Origin: Candidatus Omnitrophota bacterium
Lineage (GTDB): Bacteria > Hinthialibacterota > Hinthialibacteria > Hinthialibacterales > JAKPRU01
Assembly: GCA_029570205.1 (NCBI GenBank)
Contig: JAKQSI010000042.1
Span: 1-64,000 of the forward strand
Direction of reading: 5' to 3'
Length of the DNA stretch: 64,000 nt
The translations under genes were made by a program, and so were the position numbers. Below are positions 8,847-17,181 of the stretch, one piece after another; within the stretch, counting starts at the first letter, position 1; each line of letters starts with the position of its first letter. The notes under the pieces were generated by a model. It did not search any database and had not been told where the DNA came from. It saw only the letters and a list, made by a program, of their open reading frames with translations.

Positions 8847-8960
8847 GGTGCGTTATCGGCGCCGGTGGTACTGATTCACGCCTGTGAACGGCGCGGGATG
8901 GAGCTGTTCGGCTACCTCCGGCATGTCTTGCGCCGGATCGCCGATCACCCGATGAACCGG
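8847..8960 (+). pseudogene. IS66-like transposase C-terminal fragment
   Basis: In one frame this segment reads GALSAPVVLIHACERRGMEL followed by FGYLRHVLRRIADHPMNR. This matches the usual end of IS66 TnpC (a leucine-rich SLIETCKLNG-type helix, then YLRDVLERI and HPxNR). The family's following DELLPW end is absent. No start or upstream catalytic domain is present, so it is a scrap. Together with the fragment at 10594-10782 it brackets the AT-rich SGNH-type gene. Confidence 0.5.
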
Positions 8961-9262
8961 CCCTGCTCCGCAGGCACGTTCCCATTACAATCGCATAATT
9001 CCAGCTCCCACAGCAGCGCGGGGGGTGAAAAGAGCGCTACGGGAACGGGAGGTTTTTGGGGATACATTCCCAAAGAGGGCATTCTCCCCGTTTTTTCTGC
9101 GGCCTACCTTGACCCCGGATTAGTTACAGCCTATATTAACTTTATGAATATTGCGTCATACCGGCATTTGAACAGGGAATTTGTGTGATCGTAGCCTCGA
9201 TTTTACGGTCCACATTTTTATGCGAAAGGTTTTTTGAACAATCCGTGTCCGAGGCAGCGAGT

Positions 9263-10522
9263 ATGGAAAGCGAAAGTAACAAGAAGCATTACAATCCATA
9301 TATTGTATTTTGTATCATTGTTTCCAATTTTATCGTGTTGCTTGTTGTGCTGAATGTGGCTTTGTTTTTTCTGTATTTTTCGATAGACATTTACCGCCAG
9401 AGAAATACCCCCGCGTATCCCCAGGTAAATCCGGACCACTTACGCCAGGCCTTCCCATATTTGTCGGAGGCGGAGTTGAAAGAGTTTAACGAAGAACACC
9501 ATCGTACAATGCAGATCTTTGCGCCTTTTGTGGGATACAGACCGGTTCAGTATGACAGGGAAGGGAACATAGTTGATCCATCCCAATCCAAATATATTAA
9601 AATAAATCCAAACGGCTACCGTGAGATAAAAAATCAATCCGCGTGGCCTGTTAATCCAAAGGATATAAACATTTTCTTTTTCGGCGGATCGACCGGATTT
9701 GGGTATGGAGCTCCTTTCGATAAGACAATAGCATCGTATCTGCAGGAGTTTATGAGAAGTTCTATCCATCAAACAATTAACATCTATAATTTCGGACGTC
9801 CTGCATACACCAGCACGCAGGAAAGGTTGTTGTTTGAAGACCTTCTATTAAAAGGTAATATACCGACTATTGCACTATTCTTTCACGGATTGAATGATTC
9901 ATTTGTTCACAATCAGGATGGGATGGACATAGGCTATATTAAACGTTATGACGAATACGACGCGAGTACCAACAGGGCCTACATACTAAACAACACGCTC
10001 CGTATCAAGGGACGATGTGAAAACATGATTCTTGCGTTGAATTATCTTCCCATGAAAAGATTAGCGGATTCGTTGAAATACGGATTGGGGCTTTCTTCGC
10101 CCCTTGAAAAGATCCAAGTTCAAGTTGTGGATTCTGATAGTAAACGACGGCAACGTTACGAGCGATTGTCTGTAAATCAGGAAATGATCGACCATATTGC
10201 GCTGAGATATCGTGTATTCACTCTGCACATTATTCAGCCGATTCCTGTCTATAAGTATGATATTCAATACCACTTTCTGTCTTCCGTGCCGGGGGATTAT
10301 TTTTCACGTTTTTATGAAGGACCTTTTATTGTTTACAGGGACATACTGGAAAACAGTGAATTACGGAAGCAGCAGAATGTATTATGGTTAGCGGATATTC
10401 AGGAGAATATGAGGAGAAATCTGTACATTGACGACTGCCACTATACGGCGGAATTCAATCAAATCCTTGCGGAGGCAATCGGCAGGGAGGTGTTAAAAGT
10501 TATGTTTCAAGATGTACATTGA
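9263..10522 (+). CDS. Membrane-anchored SGNH/GDSL hydrolase-like protein
   Basis: 419 residues from the ATG at 9263; an in-frame GTG at 9185 would add 26 residues with no good ribosome site. Residues about 12-42 form one membrane helix (YIVFCIIVSNFIVLLVVLNV region), placing the rest outside. The SGNH hydrolase blocks are visible: nucleophile S143 in FFFGGSTGFG, N211 in FFHGLNDS, and the D390-x-x-H393 pair in YIDDCHYT. Such enzymes are esterases that often modify glycans. The gene is clearly more AT-rich and uses different codons from its neighbours, and it is flanked by transposase scraps, so recent transfer is likely. The glycan or lipid target is not identifiable. Confidence 0.75.
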   Translation: MESESNKKHYNPYIVFCIIVSNFIVLLVVLNVALFFLYFSIDIYRQRNTPAYPQVNPDHLRQAFPYLSEAELKEFNEEHHRTMQIFAPFVGYRPVQYDREGNIVDPSQSKYIKINPNGYREIKNQSAWPVNPKDINIFFFGGSTGFGYGAPFDKTIASYLQEFMRSSIHQTINIYNFGRPAYTSTQERLLFEDLLLKGNIPTIALFFHGLNDSFVHNQDGMDIGYIKRYDEYDASTNRAYILNNTLRIKGRCENMILALNYLPMKRLADSLKYGLGLSSPLEKIQVQVVDSDSKRRQRYERLSVNQEMIDHIALRYRVFTLHIIQPIPVYKYDIQYHFLSSVPGDYFSRFYEGPFIVYRDILENSELRKQQNVLWLADIQENMRRNLYIDDCHYTAEFNQILAEAIGREVLKVMFQDVH

Positions 10523-10593
10523 GGGACTATCGCTTTCTTAGTCGGAACGGGGGCGGAATGGCCCAGGTCCAATGAGACAGTTCCGTTTGGAAA

Positions 10594-10782
10594 TTAGTCA
10601 GATGGCGGGTGCAGGCGTTGTTGCGGGCGGGCCGCCTGGTTGCGCAACCGCTCGTTTTCTTTCTCGAACCGGCTCCGTTTCCGCTTCCAGCCCCGGTGAT
10701 CATCCCGCAGGGCGCGATGGGTTGCCTCTCGGTACAGCGTGCGCCGGTGGACTGGCGCGCATGTCTCACGGTAGCCATTTTA
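10594..10782 (-). pseudogene. IS66-like transposase N-terminal fragment
   Basis: A minus-strand open stretch without a start codon reads TLYREATHRALRDDHRGWKR, then KRSRFEKENERLRNQAARPQ. This fits the N-terminal YREAGYW...H...REE..LR.E...L coiled-coil region of IS66-type transposases. It is stopped on both sides (stop at 10594-10596). The assignment is by pattern and moderately uncertain. Confidence 0.4.
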
Positions 10783-10850
10783 AAAGGTCACCTTTTATAG
10801 CATAAATAGTGTGGCGATAAGAACTTATCGTATGCCGGGAAGTTGTCCTT

Positions 10851-11120
10851 ATGAAAACAGCGTGTACAGGAATGTTATTCGATTTTCAACCGTTGCAGAA
10901 GCGGGAAGTGGTGGCTTCCTTTGATGGGGGAACGATCAGGTCGGACGCAGGCGGGCTGCTGTTGCGGGAGGTGGAGCAGCGGTGTGGGATTCTCCGGCAG
11001 TTCAGCGAGTGTTTTCGGGATTTGCGGGATACGGAACGGATCGAACACACAGCAGTTGTATTTGTTTGCGGATCGGACAAGTTCGCATGAGATGTGGGCG
11101 AACCGGACCCGTCTTTTGAC
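10851..11120 (+). pseudogene. Internally deleted IS1380 transposase
   Basis: The first 66 residues (10851 to about 11046) match the N-terminus of IS1380 transposases: KREVVASFDGGTIRSDAGGL, LLREVEQRCG, and DLRDTERIEH. Right after RIEH the sequence jumps, in another frame (from about 11050), to QQLYLFADRTSSHEMWANRT. That is the C-terminal IS1380 signature (LFADRTS...RANQLRLW). The whole catalytic middle, several hundred residues, is missing and the joint is out of frame. The product cannot be active. It lies 58 bp upstream of the FAD oxidoreductase start. Confidence 0.75.
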
Positions 11121-11178
11121 CCGCCCCCGTGATGTTTTACCTGTCAACATACGGGTAATGCTGATATTCTCTTTTATT

Positions 11179-12564
11179 ATGGCACAAACCATCGCAATCA
11201 TCGGGGCCGGGGTGACCGGCCTGGGAGCGGCGTACCGGATTCGCCAGGAGTCGCCGGATTCCCGTCTGCTCGTTTTTGAGCGGGATGAAATGATCGGCGG
11301 CATGGCGAAAACCCTCGAGTGGGAAGGCTGTCGGCTCGATCTGGGTCCCCACCGTTTCTACACGGAAATCGCCGGTATTGAGCCGTTTGTCCGCAAATTG
11401 TGTTCGAATTGCTTTGTGCCTGTTCGACGACGAAGCCGGATGCGGCTGCGCAATAAACTCATTCGGTATCCAGTCAGTCCCCTGGAGGTCGTGAATGTTC
11501 TGGGGGTCGGCTCATCCTTCGGAATTGCCTGGTCTTCGATCCGCCATCTGGTCTCTGGAAAACAATCTTCTGTAATTACCTATAACGACTATATTTGCAA
11601 TAGATTCGGTGACAGACTGTATGAACTATTATTCGGACCGTACGCGCGGAAAGTCTGGGGCTGCGATCCATCAGACCTGGAGGCGGAAACCGCCATTGTC
11701 CGCCTTCGCGGGGATACAATCTGGCAGTCTCTGCTGGATGCAGTACGGGGCAAAGGAAGCAGTTTCGTTTCGACTTTCCTGTATCCCACAGGTGGTATCG
11801 GTCAGATTTCCCGGAATCTGGCAGCGTGTCTCAAGGAGAGCGAACTGATCCTCAATACGGGTGAAGTTTTCCCCGTCGTTGAGAACGGCAAATGTACTGG
11901 TGTGAGGAACCGGCAGGGCGAATCATGGAAAACAGATACCGTCCTCTCCACAATTCCTCTACCGGATCTGACAAGGTCGGTTTTCGACCCCGAATCGTCA
12001 GTCTGTCTCTCCGCAAAGGCGTTAACATTTCGAGGGCTGGTACTGTTGTTTCTCCTCTATGAAAAGGACCTTGCGATTCGGGATACCTGGCTCTATTTCC
12101 CCGAACCGGAGATCCCGTTCACGCGCCTGAGTGTTCCGAAAAACTTCCACCCGGACAATGTACCTTCCGGCAAGACCGTGATCTGCCTGGAGTTTCCGTG
12201 CGAGCCGGGGGATACGATCTATCAAGCAGGGGAATCCGAGCTTCGTTCCATTGCGGATGAATATCTGCGCCGAATCGGCTTGGCGGACTGTAGCGCCACA
12301 GCGGGATTGGTGGTGCGGCTTCGCGAGGGATATCCGGTTTACCGGGTTGGATATCGGAGTCATTTCAATTCGATCATTTCCGCGCTGAAAACCATCCCGA
12401 ACTTGATCACAGCGGGAAGACAGGGGCTTTTCCGGCACAACAATATGGATCAGGCCATTCAAATGGGACTGATTGCGGGAGAACAGATTGTCCGTTCGCC
12501 GAACGGCAGCACGGAATGGTACGATGGCCTCTCGCGCTTTGAGGGATACCGAATTGTTGACTGA
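11179..12564 (+). CDS. NAD(P)/FAD-dependent amine-oxidase-like oxidoreductase
   Basis: 461 residues. The N-terminus holds the dinucleotide-binding signature IAIIGAGVTGLGAAYRI (G9, G11, G14), then E/D contacts and GGMAKTLEWEG. LDLGPHRFYTE is typical of a protoporphyrinogen-oxidase/UDP-galactopyranose-mutase-like family found in surface polysaccharide clusters. LFGPYARKVWGCDPSDLEAE and the C-terminal FAD block NLITAGRQGLFRHNNMDQAI complete the family pattern. I chose the ATG at 11179 because it directly precedes the Rossmann strand; an upstream ATG at 11158 is possible. The open frame upstream is transposase remnant. It is followed after 12 bp by a radical SAM gene, so they are probably co-transcribed. 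Confidence 0.85.
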   Translation: MAQTIAIIGAGVTGLGAAYRIRQESPDSRLLVFERDEMIGGMAKTLEWEGCRLDLGPHRFYTEIAGIEPFVRKLCSNCFVPVRRRSRMRLRNKLIRYPVSPLEVVNVLGVGSSFGIAWSSIRHLVSGKQSSVITYNDYICNRFGDRLYELLFGPYARKVWGCDPSDLEAETAIVRLRGDTIWQSLLDAVRGKGSSFVSTFLYPTGGIGQISRNLAACLKESELILNTGEVFPVVENGKCTGVRNRQGESWKTDTVLSTIPLPDLTRSVFDPESSVCLSAKALTFRGLVLLFLLYEKDLAIRDTWLYFPEPEIPFTRLSVPKNFHPDNVPSGKTVICLEFPCEPGDTIYQAGESELRSIADEYLRRIGLADCSATAGLVVRLREGYPVYRVGYRSHFNSIISALKTIPNLITAGRQGLFRHNNMDQAIQMGLIAGEQIVRSPNGSTEWYDGLSRFEGYRIVD

Positions 12565-12576
12565 GGAAATGCAAGA

Positions 12577-13992
12577 GTGTGGAACAAAGCGCTTCTGATT
12601 GTGCCGGCGACCGGCAAATATATCCGTGAGGAACGGTGCCAGACTCCCCTCGAGGAGATGCACACCATTGCTCTACGCCCTCCCATGGATCTTTTATATC
12701 TGGCCGGTTCGCTGGAAAGCGCCGGTGTGGAATGCCGAATTCGGGACTACCCGGCGCTGGGGGAATCCTGGGATGCGCTTCGGCAGGAGTTGCAAGAGTT
12801 CCATCCAAATGCGCTCATCCTTTCGGTTACCACGCCGACCCTGGAAGAGGATCTGAAAGCCGCCATCGTTGCAAAAGAGATCGACCCGTCAATCTGCACC
12901 ATCACCAAAGGTCCGCATTTCCATCGCCTGGACCTGGATGCCCTAAGAAGCTACCCCGCGCTGGACATTATCATGCGCGGCGAATACGAGGAAACTATTG
13001 TCGAGCTGGCACAAGAACATCCCTTGCCGGAAATCGCCGGTATCTCCTATCGCAAACAGGGAGAGCCTGTGCGAAATGCAGATCGTCCGTTTGTGGACGA
13101 CTTGGATCGCATTCCGTTTCCGGCTCGCCATCTAATCAATAACACTCTGTATTACCGTCCCGATACCGGGGCAGTCCAGACCACCATAGTCACCAGCCGG
13201 GGTTGTCCGTACCCGTGTATCTTCTGCCTGGCAGGAGAGGTATCCGGCAAAAAAGCGAGGGTCCGGTCGCCTCAAAATGTGCTGGCGGAGGTGAGAGAAT
13301 GTGTCCAGTGCCACGGCATCCGGGATTTCCTCTTTCGCTCCGATTTATTTACTTCTAACCGCCAGTGGGTACTAGACTTATGTAAGACAATTCAAGATTC
13401 AGGATTAAGCATTTCCTGGTCCTGCAACAGCCGGGTAGACACCATTGATACCCAAATGCTGGCTGCAATGAAACAAGCGGGGTGCTGGCTGATCGCATTC
13501 GGTGTGGAGAGCGGGAGCCGCGAGCTTCTTAAAAAAATGCGAAAAGCAACCGACCTGGAGACAGCCGAGAGGACACTTCGCCTGTGTCGGCAGGCCGGAA
13601 TCAAGTCCAGTGTTTATTTTGTGATCGGGCTGCCTTGGGAGACACGGGCGACTTATGAGGAATCCGTGGCATTCGCCAAACGTCTCGACCCCGATTTTCT
13701 GGAGGTTTTTTTCGCGTACCCGTTTCATGGGACGGAGTTCTATTCTATCGCTGTGCAGGAAGGACTTCTATCGGACGGAGAAATTCCACATGAAGGATAC
13801 AATCATCCCTCCATCCCGACGCTTTATCTCGACAAGCAGCAACTGGCCGGACTTCGGAAAGAGTTTCTGCGGTCGTTCTATCTGCGCCCGCGATTCATTT
13901 TCCGGACATTGTGGAATACAAAATCTCCAAGGGTCTTCTGGAATTACCTGGTTTATGGAAGCCGACAATTGGTAGACTTTTTAAAAGGGTGA
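12577..13992 (+). CDS. Radical SAM protein with B12-binding-like N-terminal domain
   Basis: 471 residues starting at a GTG, 12 bp after the oxidoreductase. Residues 1-150 resemble the Rossmann-type cobalamin-binding domain of class B radical SAM enzymes (PPMDLLYLAGSLESAG entry, then the FHPNALILSVTTPT strand). The usual cobalt-ligating D-x-H-x-x-G is not evident. The radical SAM core carries C210, C214, C217 in RGCPYPCIFC, then FGVESGSRELLKKMRK and IKSSVYFVIGLPWET. Such enzymes act on unactivated carbon (methylation, ring contraction, hydroxylation), often in lipid or natural-product pathways. The reaction is unknown. A 19-unit palindrome array separates it from a second radical SAM gene. Confidence 0.88.
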   Translation: MWNKALLIVPATGKYIREERCQTPLEEMHTIALRPPMDLLYLAGSLESAGVECRIRDYPALGESWDALRQELQEFHPNALILSVTTPTLEEDLKAAIVAKEIDPSICTITKGPHFHRLDLDALRSYPALDIIMRGEYEETIVELAQEHPLPEIAGISYRKQGEPVRNADRPFVDDLDRIPFPARHLINNTLYYRPDTGAVQTTIVTSRGCPYPCIFCLAGEVSGKKARVRSPQNVLAEVRECVQCHGIRDFLFRSDLFTSNRQWVLDLCKTIQDSGLSISWSCNSRVDTIDTQMLAAMKQAGCWLIAFGVESGSRELLKKMRKATDLETAERTLRLCRQAGIKSSVYFVIGLPWETRATYEESVAFAKRLDPDFLEVFFAYPFHGTEFYSIAVQEGLLSDGEIPHEGYNHPSIPTLYLDKQQLAGLRKEFLRSFYLRPRFIFRTLWNTKSPRVFWNYLVYGSRQLVDFLKG

Positions 13993-14016
13993 AGGATGAA
14001 TGAGGAAGGATGAAAT

Positions 14017-14036
14017 GACAAGCACGGAGGCCTGTC
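14017..14036. repeat. Leader hairpin of the palindrome array
   Basis: GACAAGC-ACGGAG-GCCTGTC, an imperfect 7-bp inverted repeat, followed by CCACCAGT and then the array. The same leader in perfect form (GACAGGC-ACAGAG-GCCTGTC) precedes a single array-type hairpin at 50791-50840. Confidence 0.75.
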
Positions 14037-14041
14037 CCACC

Positions 14042-14543
14042 AGTAGGCCAGGCGTCTCTGCCTGGTAGTAGGCCAGGCGTCCCTGCCTGGCAGTAGGCCA
14101 GGCGTCCCTGCCTGGCAGTAGGCCAGGCGTCCCTGCCTGGCAGTAGGCCAGGCGTCTCTGCCTGGTAGCAGGCCAGGCGTCCCTGCCTGGCAGTAGGCCA
14201 GGCGTCCCTGCCTGGCAGTAGGCCAGGCGTCCCTGCCTGGTACAGTAGGCCAGGCGTCTCTGCCTGGTAGCAGGCCAGGCGTCTCTGCCTGGCAATTGAT
14301 TTCAGTAGTAGGCCAGGCGTCCCTGCCTGGCAGTAGGCCAGGCGTCCCTGCCTGGCAGTAGGCCAGGCGTCTCTGCCTGGCAGTAGGCCAGGCGTCCCTG
14401 CCTGGCAATTGATTTCAGTAGGCCAGGCGTCTCTGCCTGGTAGTAGGCCAGGCGTCTCTGCCTGGTAGTAGGCCAGGCGTCTCTGCCTGGCAGTAGGCCA
14501 GGCGTCCCTGCCTGGTACAGTAGGCCAGGCGTCTCTGCCTGGC
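14042..14543. repeat. Tandem palindromic repeat array, 19 units
   Basis: Nineteen 25-bp units of AGTAGG-CCAGGC-GTCYCT-GCCTGG plus a T or C, the same unit as at 41-236. Two units begin AGCAGG. Loop type varies (GTCTCT or GTCCCT). The series is interrupted by AC after units 8 and 18, and by short AATTGATTTC-containing inserts after units 10 and 14, showing higher-order duplication. It fills the gap between two co-directional radical SAM genes and would be transcribed as a chain of hairpins. On the minus strand it reads through as an artificial open frame (QAGTPGLL-type repeats), which I do not consider a gene. Confidence 0.95.
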
Positions 14544-14562
14544 TGTCAGCGGAATACAAACC

Positions 14563-15993
14563 ATGCGCGTCTTACTATTAAATCCGCCTGCCGATCAGCC
14601 GTACCTGCGGGATTACTATTGCAGCCATTCGGCGAAGGCGAACTACTTCTGGCATCCCTATGACCTGCTGGTTCAAAGCGGATTCCTCTCGAACCGGCAT
14701 GAGGTCTTTGCATTAGATGCCAATGTATTGGGGCTGTCGTTCGATGCAGCGCGGCGACGGGTTGAGGACATCAAGCCGGAAGCCATTTTCCTCCTGACCG
14801 GCGCGGCCAGTTGGCGGAACGATTTCGCTTTTATGGACAGCCTGAATGTTCCTCCATCTATGCCCGTTGTTGCCACGGGGGACCTGATGCTCTCCAAGGG
14901 GGCAGAATACCTGGAGCGAACACCCTGGCTCACAGCAGTGTTGCAGGATTTCACCGTGGATACCGTTGCGACCTACCTGGCCCTTTGGGACCCAAACCGG
15001 CGCGGCCCGCACTATGATGTTGAATTGCCTCATTTGCAGTATCGCACGGGCAATGAAATCCATCAGGGTCCACGCCCACGGGAAAGCCGCTTCACACTGC
15101 CGCTCCCCCGTGTCGATCTGTTCCCGATGAACCGATATCGCATCCCGCACGGGAAATACCGTCATTTCTGGTCTACATTGACCGATTTCGGATGTCCATT
15201 CCATTGCAGTTTCTGTGTAAGCGGAACACTGCCTTACAAAACACGCGATCCGGACAATGTGATGCGGGAACTTCGCTACGCCCGCGACTTGGGATACAGG
15301 GAACTATGGGTGAAAGATGTCACCTTCGGGGTGAATCGAAAACACACCCAGGAATTCCTGCACCTGTTAGCGAAGGAGAATCTCGGATTCTCCTGGGTGG
15401 CGCTGTCGCGGGTGGATGTGGTCAACGAGGAATTGCTGGAGCGGATGGCGCGGACTGGATGCCATACCATTCAGCTCGGTGTGGAATCGGCGGATGAATC
15501 CATCCTCCGGACGATCGACAAGCAGATCAGTCCCCAACGAGTGAAGCAGATTTTCGCTCTCTGCCGACGGTTGGGGATACGGACATTGGCGCACTTCATT
15601 ATCGGTCTGCCGGGAGAAACAGAAGAAAGCGCACAGCGGACCATTGAATTTGCCAAGGAACTGGAGCCGGATTTTGCCTCGTTCAACATCGCTACACCCA
15701 AAGTAGGAACTCCCTTGCGCGCACAGGCCATTGAGAAAGGCTGGACAGATGCCGAGGTGGATACGCTGGATAATTCCACTGCGTTTCCATCCATGGAGAT
15801 CGGATCGCTTTCCTCTCAGCGGGTGTGGGAGTTGCGGAACCGGGCGATCCGCGAGTTTCACCTGCGACCGCGATACCTGGTGCGTAAAACATTGGGCGTG
15901 CGCTCGGTGTGGGAGTTGTCCCGGTCCATCCAAAACGCGATAGCGCTTCTGCGCTCCACGCGTGGCTCTCCCAAAGGTGGAGAATCCCTGTAA
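14563..15993 (+). CDS. Radical SAM protein with B12-binding-like N-terminal domain, second copy
   Basis: 476 residues, a paralogue-like relative of the gene at 12577. The N-terminus begins MRVLLLNPPADQPYLRDYYC, the standard opening of B12-binding radical SAM proteins, with no obvious His ligand for cobalt. The iron-sulfur motif is C211, C215, C218 in FGCPFHCSFC, followed by YRELWVKDVTFGVN, LGVESADESILRTIDK and LAHFIIGLPGET. The C-terminal tail (LRPRYLVRKTLGVRSVWEL) resembles that of the partner protein (LRPRFIFRTLWN), supporting a related function. It starts 20 bp after the 19-unit array. A sequential or paired reaction with its neighbour is an inference from context. Confidence 0.88.
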   Translation: MRVLLLNPPADQPYLRDYYCSHSAKANYFWHPYDLLVQSGFLSNRHEVFALDANVLGLSFDAARRRVEDIKPEAIFLLTGAASWRNDFAFMDSLNVPPSMPVVATGDLMLSKGAEYLERTPWLTAVLQDFTVDTVATYLALWDPNRRGPHYDVELPHLQYRTGNEIHQGPRPRESRFTLPLPRVDLFPMNRYRIPHGKYRHFWSTLTDFGCPFHCSFCVSGTLPYKTRDPDNVMRELRYARDLGYRELWVKDVTFGVNRKHTQEFLHLLAKENLGFSWVALSRVDVVNEELLERMARTGCHTIQLGVESADESILRTIDKQISPQRVKQIFALCRRLGIRTLAHFIIGLPGETEESAQRTIEFAKELEPDFASFNIATPKVGTPLRAQAIEKGWTDAEVDTLDNSTAFPSMEIGSLSSQRVWELRNRAIREFHLRPRYLVRKTLGVRSVWELSRSIQNAIALLRSTRGSPKGGESL

Positions 15994-16105
15994 GCCGTGT
16001 CTGTACGCTGTCTTGAAGAAAGTCGACCGTCTCCCCTTCCGTTCGAGAAAGGGTTGAGGTGAGGGGATGCTGTGACCCAGCTGTGACCGACCTTGTCACC
16101 TTGTC

Positions 16106-16133
16106 TTGTATCTGTCGAGCGGGAAGATATAAT
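16106..16133 (+). promoter_or_regulatory. Candidate sigma-70 promoter for the tRNA pair
   Basis: TTGTAT at 16106-16111 and a perfect TATAAT at 16128-16133, spaced 16 bp, lie about 115 bp upstream of tRNA-Lys on the same strand. Motif-based only. Confidence 0.35.
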
Positions 16134-16248
16134 AATAAATTGTTTGCCTGTCGGAGGTTACCTGGTCGAGCAAGTCCGGGAAAGTCCCGAAAACAGATCT
16201 GCTGTCGGGATGCTTCCTGTTTCCTGTTCGGGGGAATTGACCAATCGA

Positions 16249-16321
16249 GGGTGGGTAGCTCAGCTGGCAGAGCATGGGACTTTTAATCCCAGGGCCGCGG
16301 GTTCGACCCCCGCCCCACTCA
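16249..16321 (+). tRNA. tRNA-Lys (anticodon TTT)
   Basis: Complete cloverleaf: acceptor GGGTGGG pairing with CCCACTC (one G-T pair), D stem GCTC/GAGC, anticodon stem TGGGA/TCCCA with loop CTTTTAA (anticodon TTT), T stem GCGGG/CCCGC with TTCGACC loop, discriminator A. The CCA end is not encoded. It is followed after 22 bp by tRNA-Glu. Confidence 0.95.
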
Positions 16322-16343
16322 TCGACGGACACGATAGATTGTT

Positions 16344-16415
16344 GTCCCCATCGTCTAGTGGTTAGGACACAGGCCTTTCAAGCCTGCAACACGGGTTCAA
16401 CCCCCGTTGGGGACG
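16344..16415 (+). tRNA. tRNA-Glu (anticodon TTC)
   Basis: Acceptor GTCCCCA pairs with TGGGGAC. Anticodon stem CAGGC/GCCTG has anticodon TTC. The T arm is ACGGG-TTCAACC-CCCGT, discriminator G, no encoded CCA. Probably co-transcribed with tRNA-Lys. Confidence 0.95.
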
Positions 16416-16544
16416 TTTCTTCTTTTCTTTGATTCATATCGCCCTTCCCTTTGACTTCCACCGTTTAAAAAATAATATCGTTTGGTTGAAAATGAGGCTA
16501 TTTTGTGTAGCCAGGAGTGTATTATATCCCATGGAGGATGTCCA

Positions 16545-17159
16545 ATGCGTCGCGCTTTCACACTGATTGAACTGCTGATTGTGGTGGCTATTATCGGGAT
16601 TCTCGCGGCGATCGCCGTGCCGAATTTCCTCAACGCCCGGGTCCGTGCAAAAGTTGCCAAGGTGGACTCGGATATGAACGCCCTCTCCAAGGCGCTGGAG
16701 ATGTATTTGCTTGACAACAATTCCTATCCGGGCGATCACGACCTGGATGAGTATACCGGGGCTCAGCGCGGGCTGTTTCGCCTCACCAGTCCAATCTCCT
16801 ACATTGCCTCTCTCCCCAGCGATCCCTTTATTGAAAAGACCTTAGCGACAACACTCGGGCTTGGGAACTCAAATGCCTATGCTTCAAACGGCCGGCCGGA
16901 CTACGAATTGGGCTCCGGCGCCGACAACGGTGGCACGCAAAAAGTACAGGCCTACAGCCTGATGAGCTACGGTCCGGATTACTTAGATGACAATGCCAAC
17001 CATGATTCTTTCCCGTTTGGAACGGATATGGATCGCTACAGTCCGACCAATGGCATCCGCTCCCCCGGCAACATTTTCAAGTTTGGCGGTGATTATATGG
17101 CGGGTTGTATTATCCTGGATTGGGGCAAGGAACTTCTTGGAAGCAAGTGCGGGGGATAA
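16545..17159 (+). CDS. Prepilin-type N-terminal domain protein (pseudopilin-like)
   Basis: 204 residues from the ATG at 16545, chosen because GGAGGA lies 6 bp upstream and the start gives the minimal leader MRRA before FTLIELLIVVAIIGILAA. The mature helix continues AIAVPNFLNARVRAKVAKV, almost identical to the protein at 26129. The head has a helix (MNALSKALEMYLLDNNSYPG), then RLTSPISYIASLPSDPF, and a Gly/Asn/Asp-rich C-terminal part (GPDYLDDNANHD region) that might bind calcium. It probably enters a type IV pilus or type II pseudopilus, or is a pilin-like surface protein. There are no neighbouring secretion genes. Confidence 0.88.
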   Translation: MRRAFTLIELLIVVAIIGILAAIAVPNFLNARVRAKVAKVDSDMNALSKALEMYLLDNNSYPGDHDLDEYTGAQRGLFRLTSPISYIASLPSDPFIEKTLATTLGLGNSNAYASNGRPDYELGSGADNGGTQKVQAYSLMSYGPDYLDDNANHDSFPFGTDMDRYSPTNGIRSPGNIFKFGGDYMAGCIILDWGKELLGSKCGG

Positions 17160-17181
17160 GAAGTGTGCTGCTCTGCATCCC

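Larger units (their letters stand above)
8562..9262. other. Intergenic region with palindromes and a transposase scrap
   Basis: About 700 bp without an intact gene. It contains a perfect hairpin (8600-8620), a run of related CCTGGCCGGGG/CCGGATCACC words (about 8625-8730), and an IS66-like C-terminal fragment (8847-8960). The final 250 bp become AT-rich toward the SGNH-type gene. Confidence 0.55.
10523..11178. other. Transposon graveyard between SGNH-type gene and oxidoreductase
   Basis: About 650 bp without an intact gene. It holds an IS66-like N-terminal scrap on the minus strand (10594-10782) and an internally deleted IS1380 on the plus strand (10851-11120). No clean element ends were recognised. 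Confidence 0.6.

Noticed and set aside
8808-9188. A 126-residue gene before the SGNH-type gene
   Set aside because: Only the middle matches the end of an IS66 transposase; the rest is unrelated, so it is a scrap and not a gene.
14017-14543. CRISPR array
   Set aside because: Repeats are directly joined with no unique spacers, units are short palindromes, and no cas genes are present.
13953-14559. Protein-coding gene with repeated QAGTPGLL/GRDAWPT motifs on the minus strand
   Set aside because: It is the translation of the 25-bp repeat array in several frames; no start signal, no flanking unique sequence, and all frames stay open because of the repeat.
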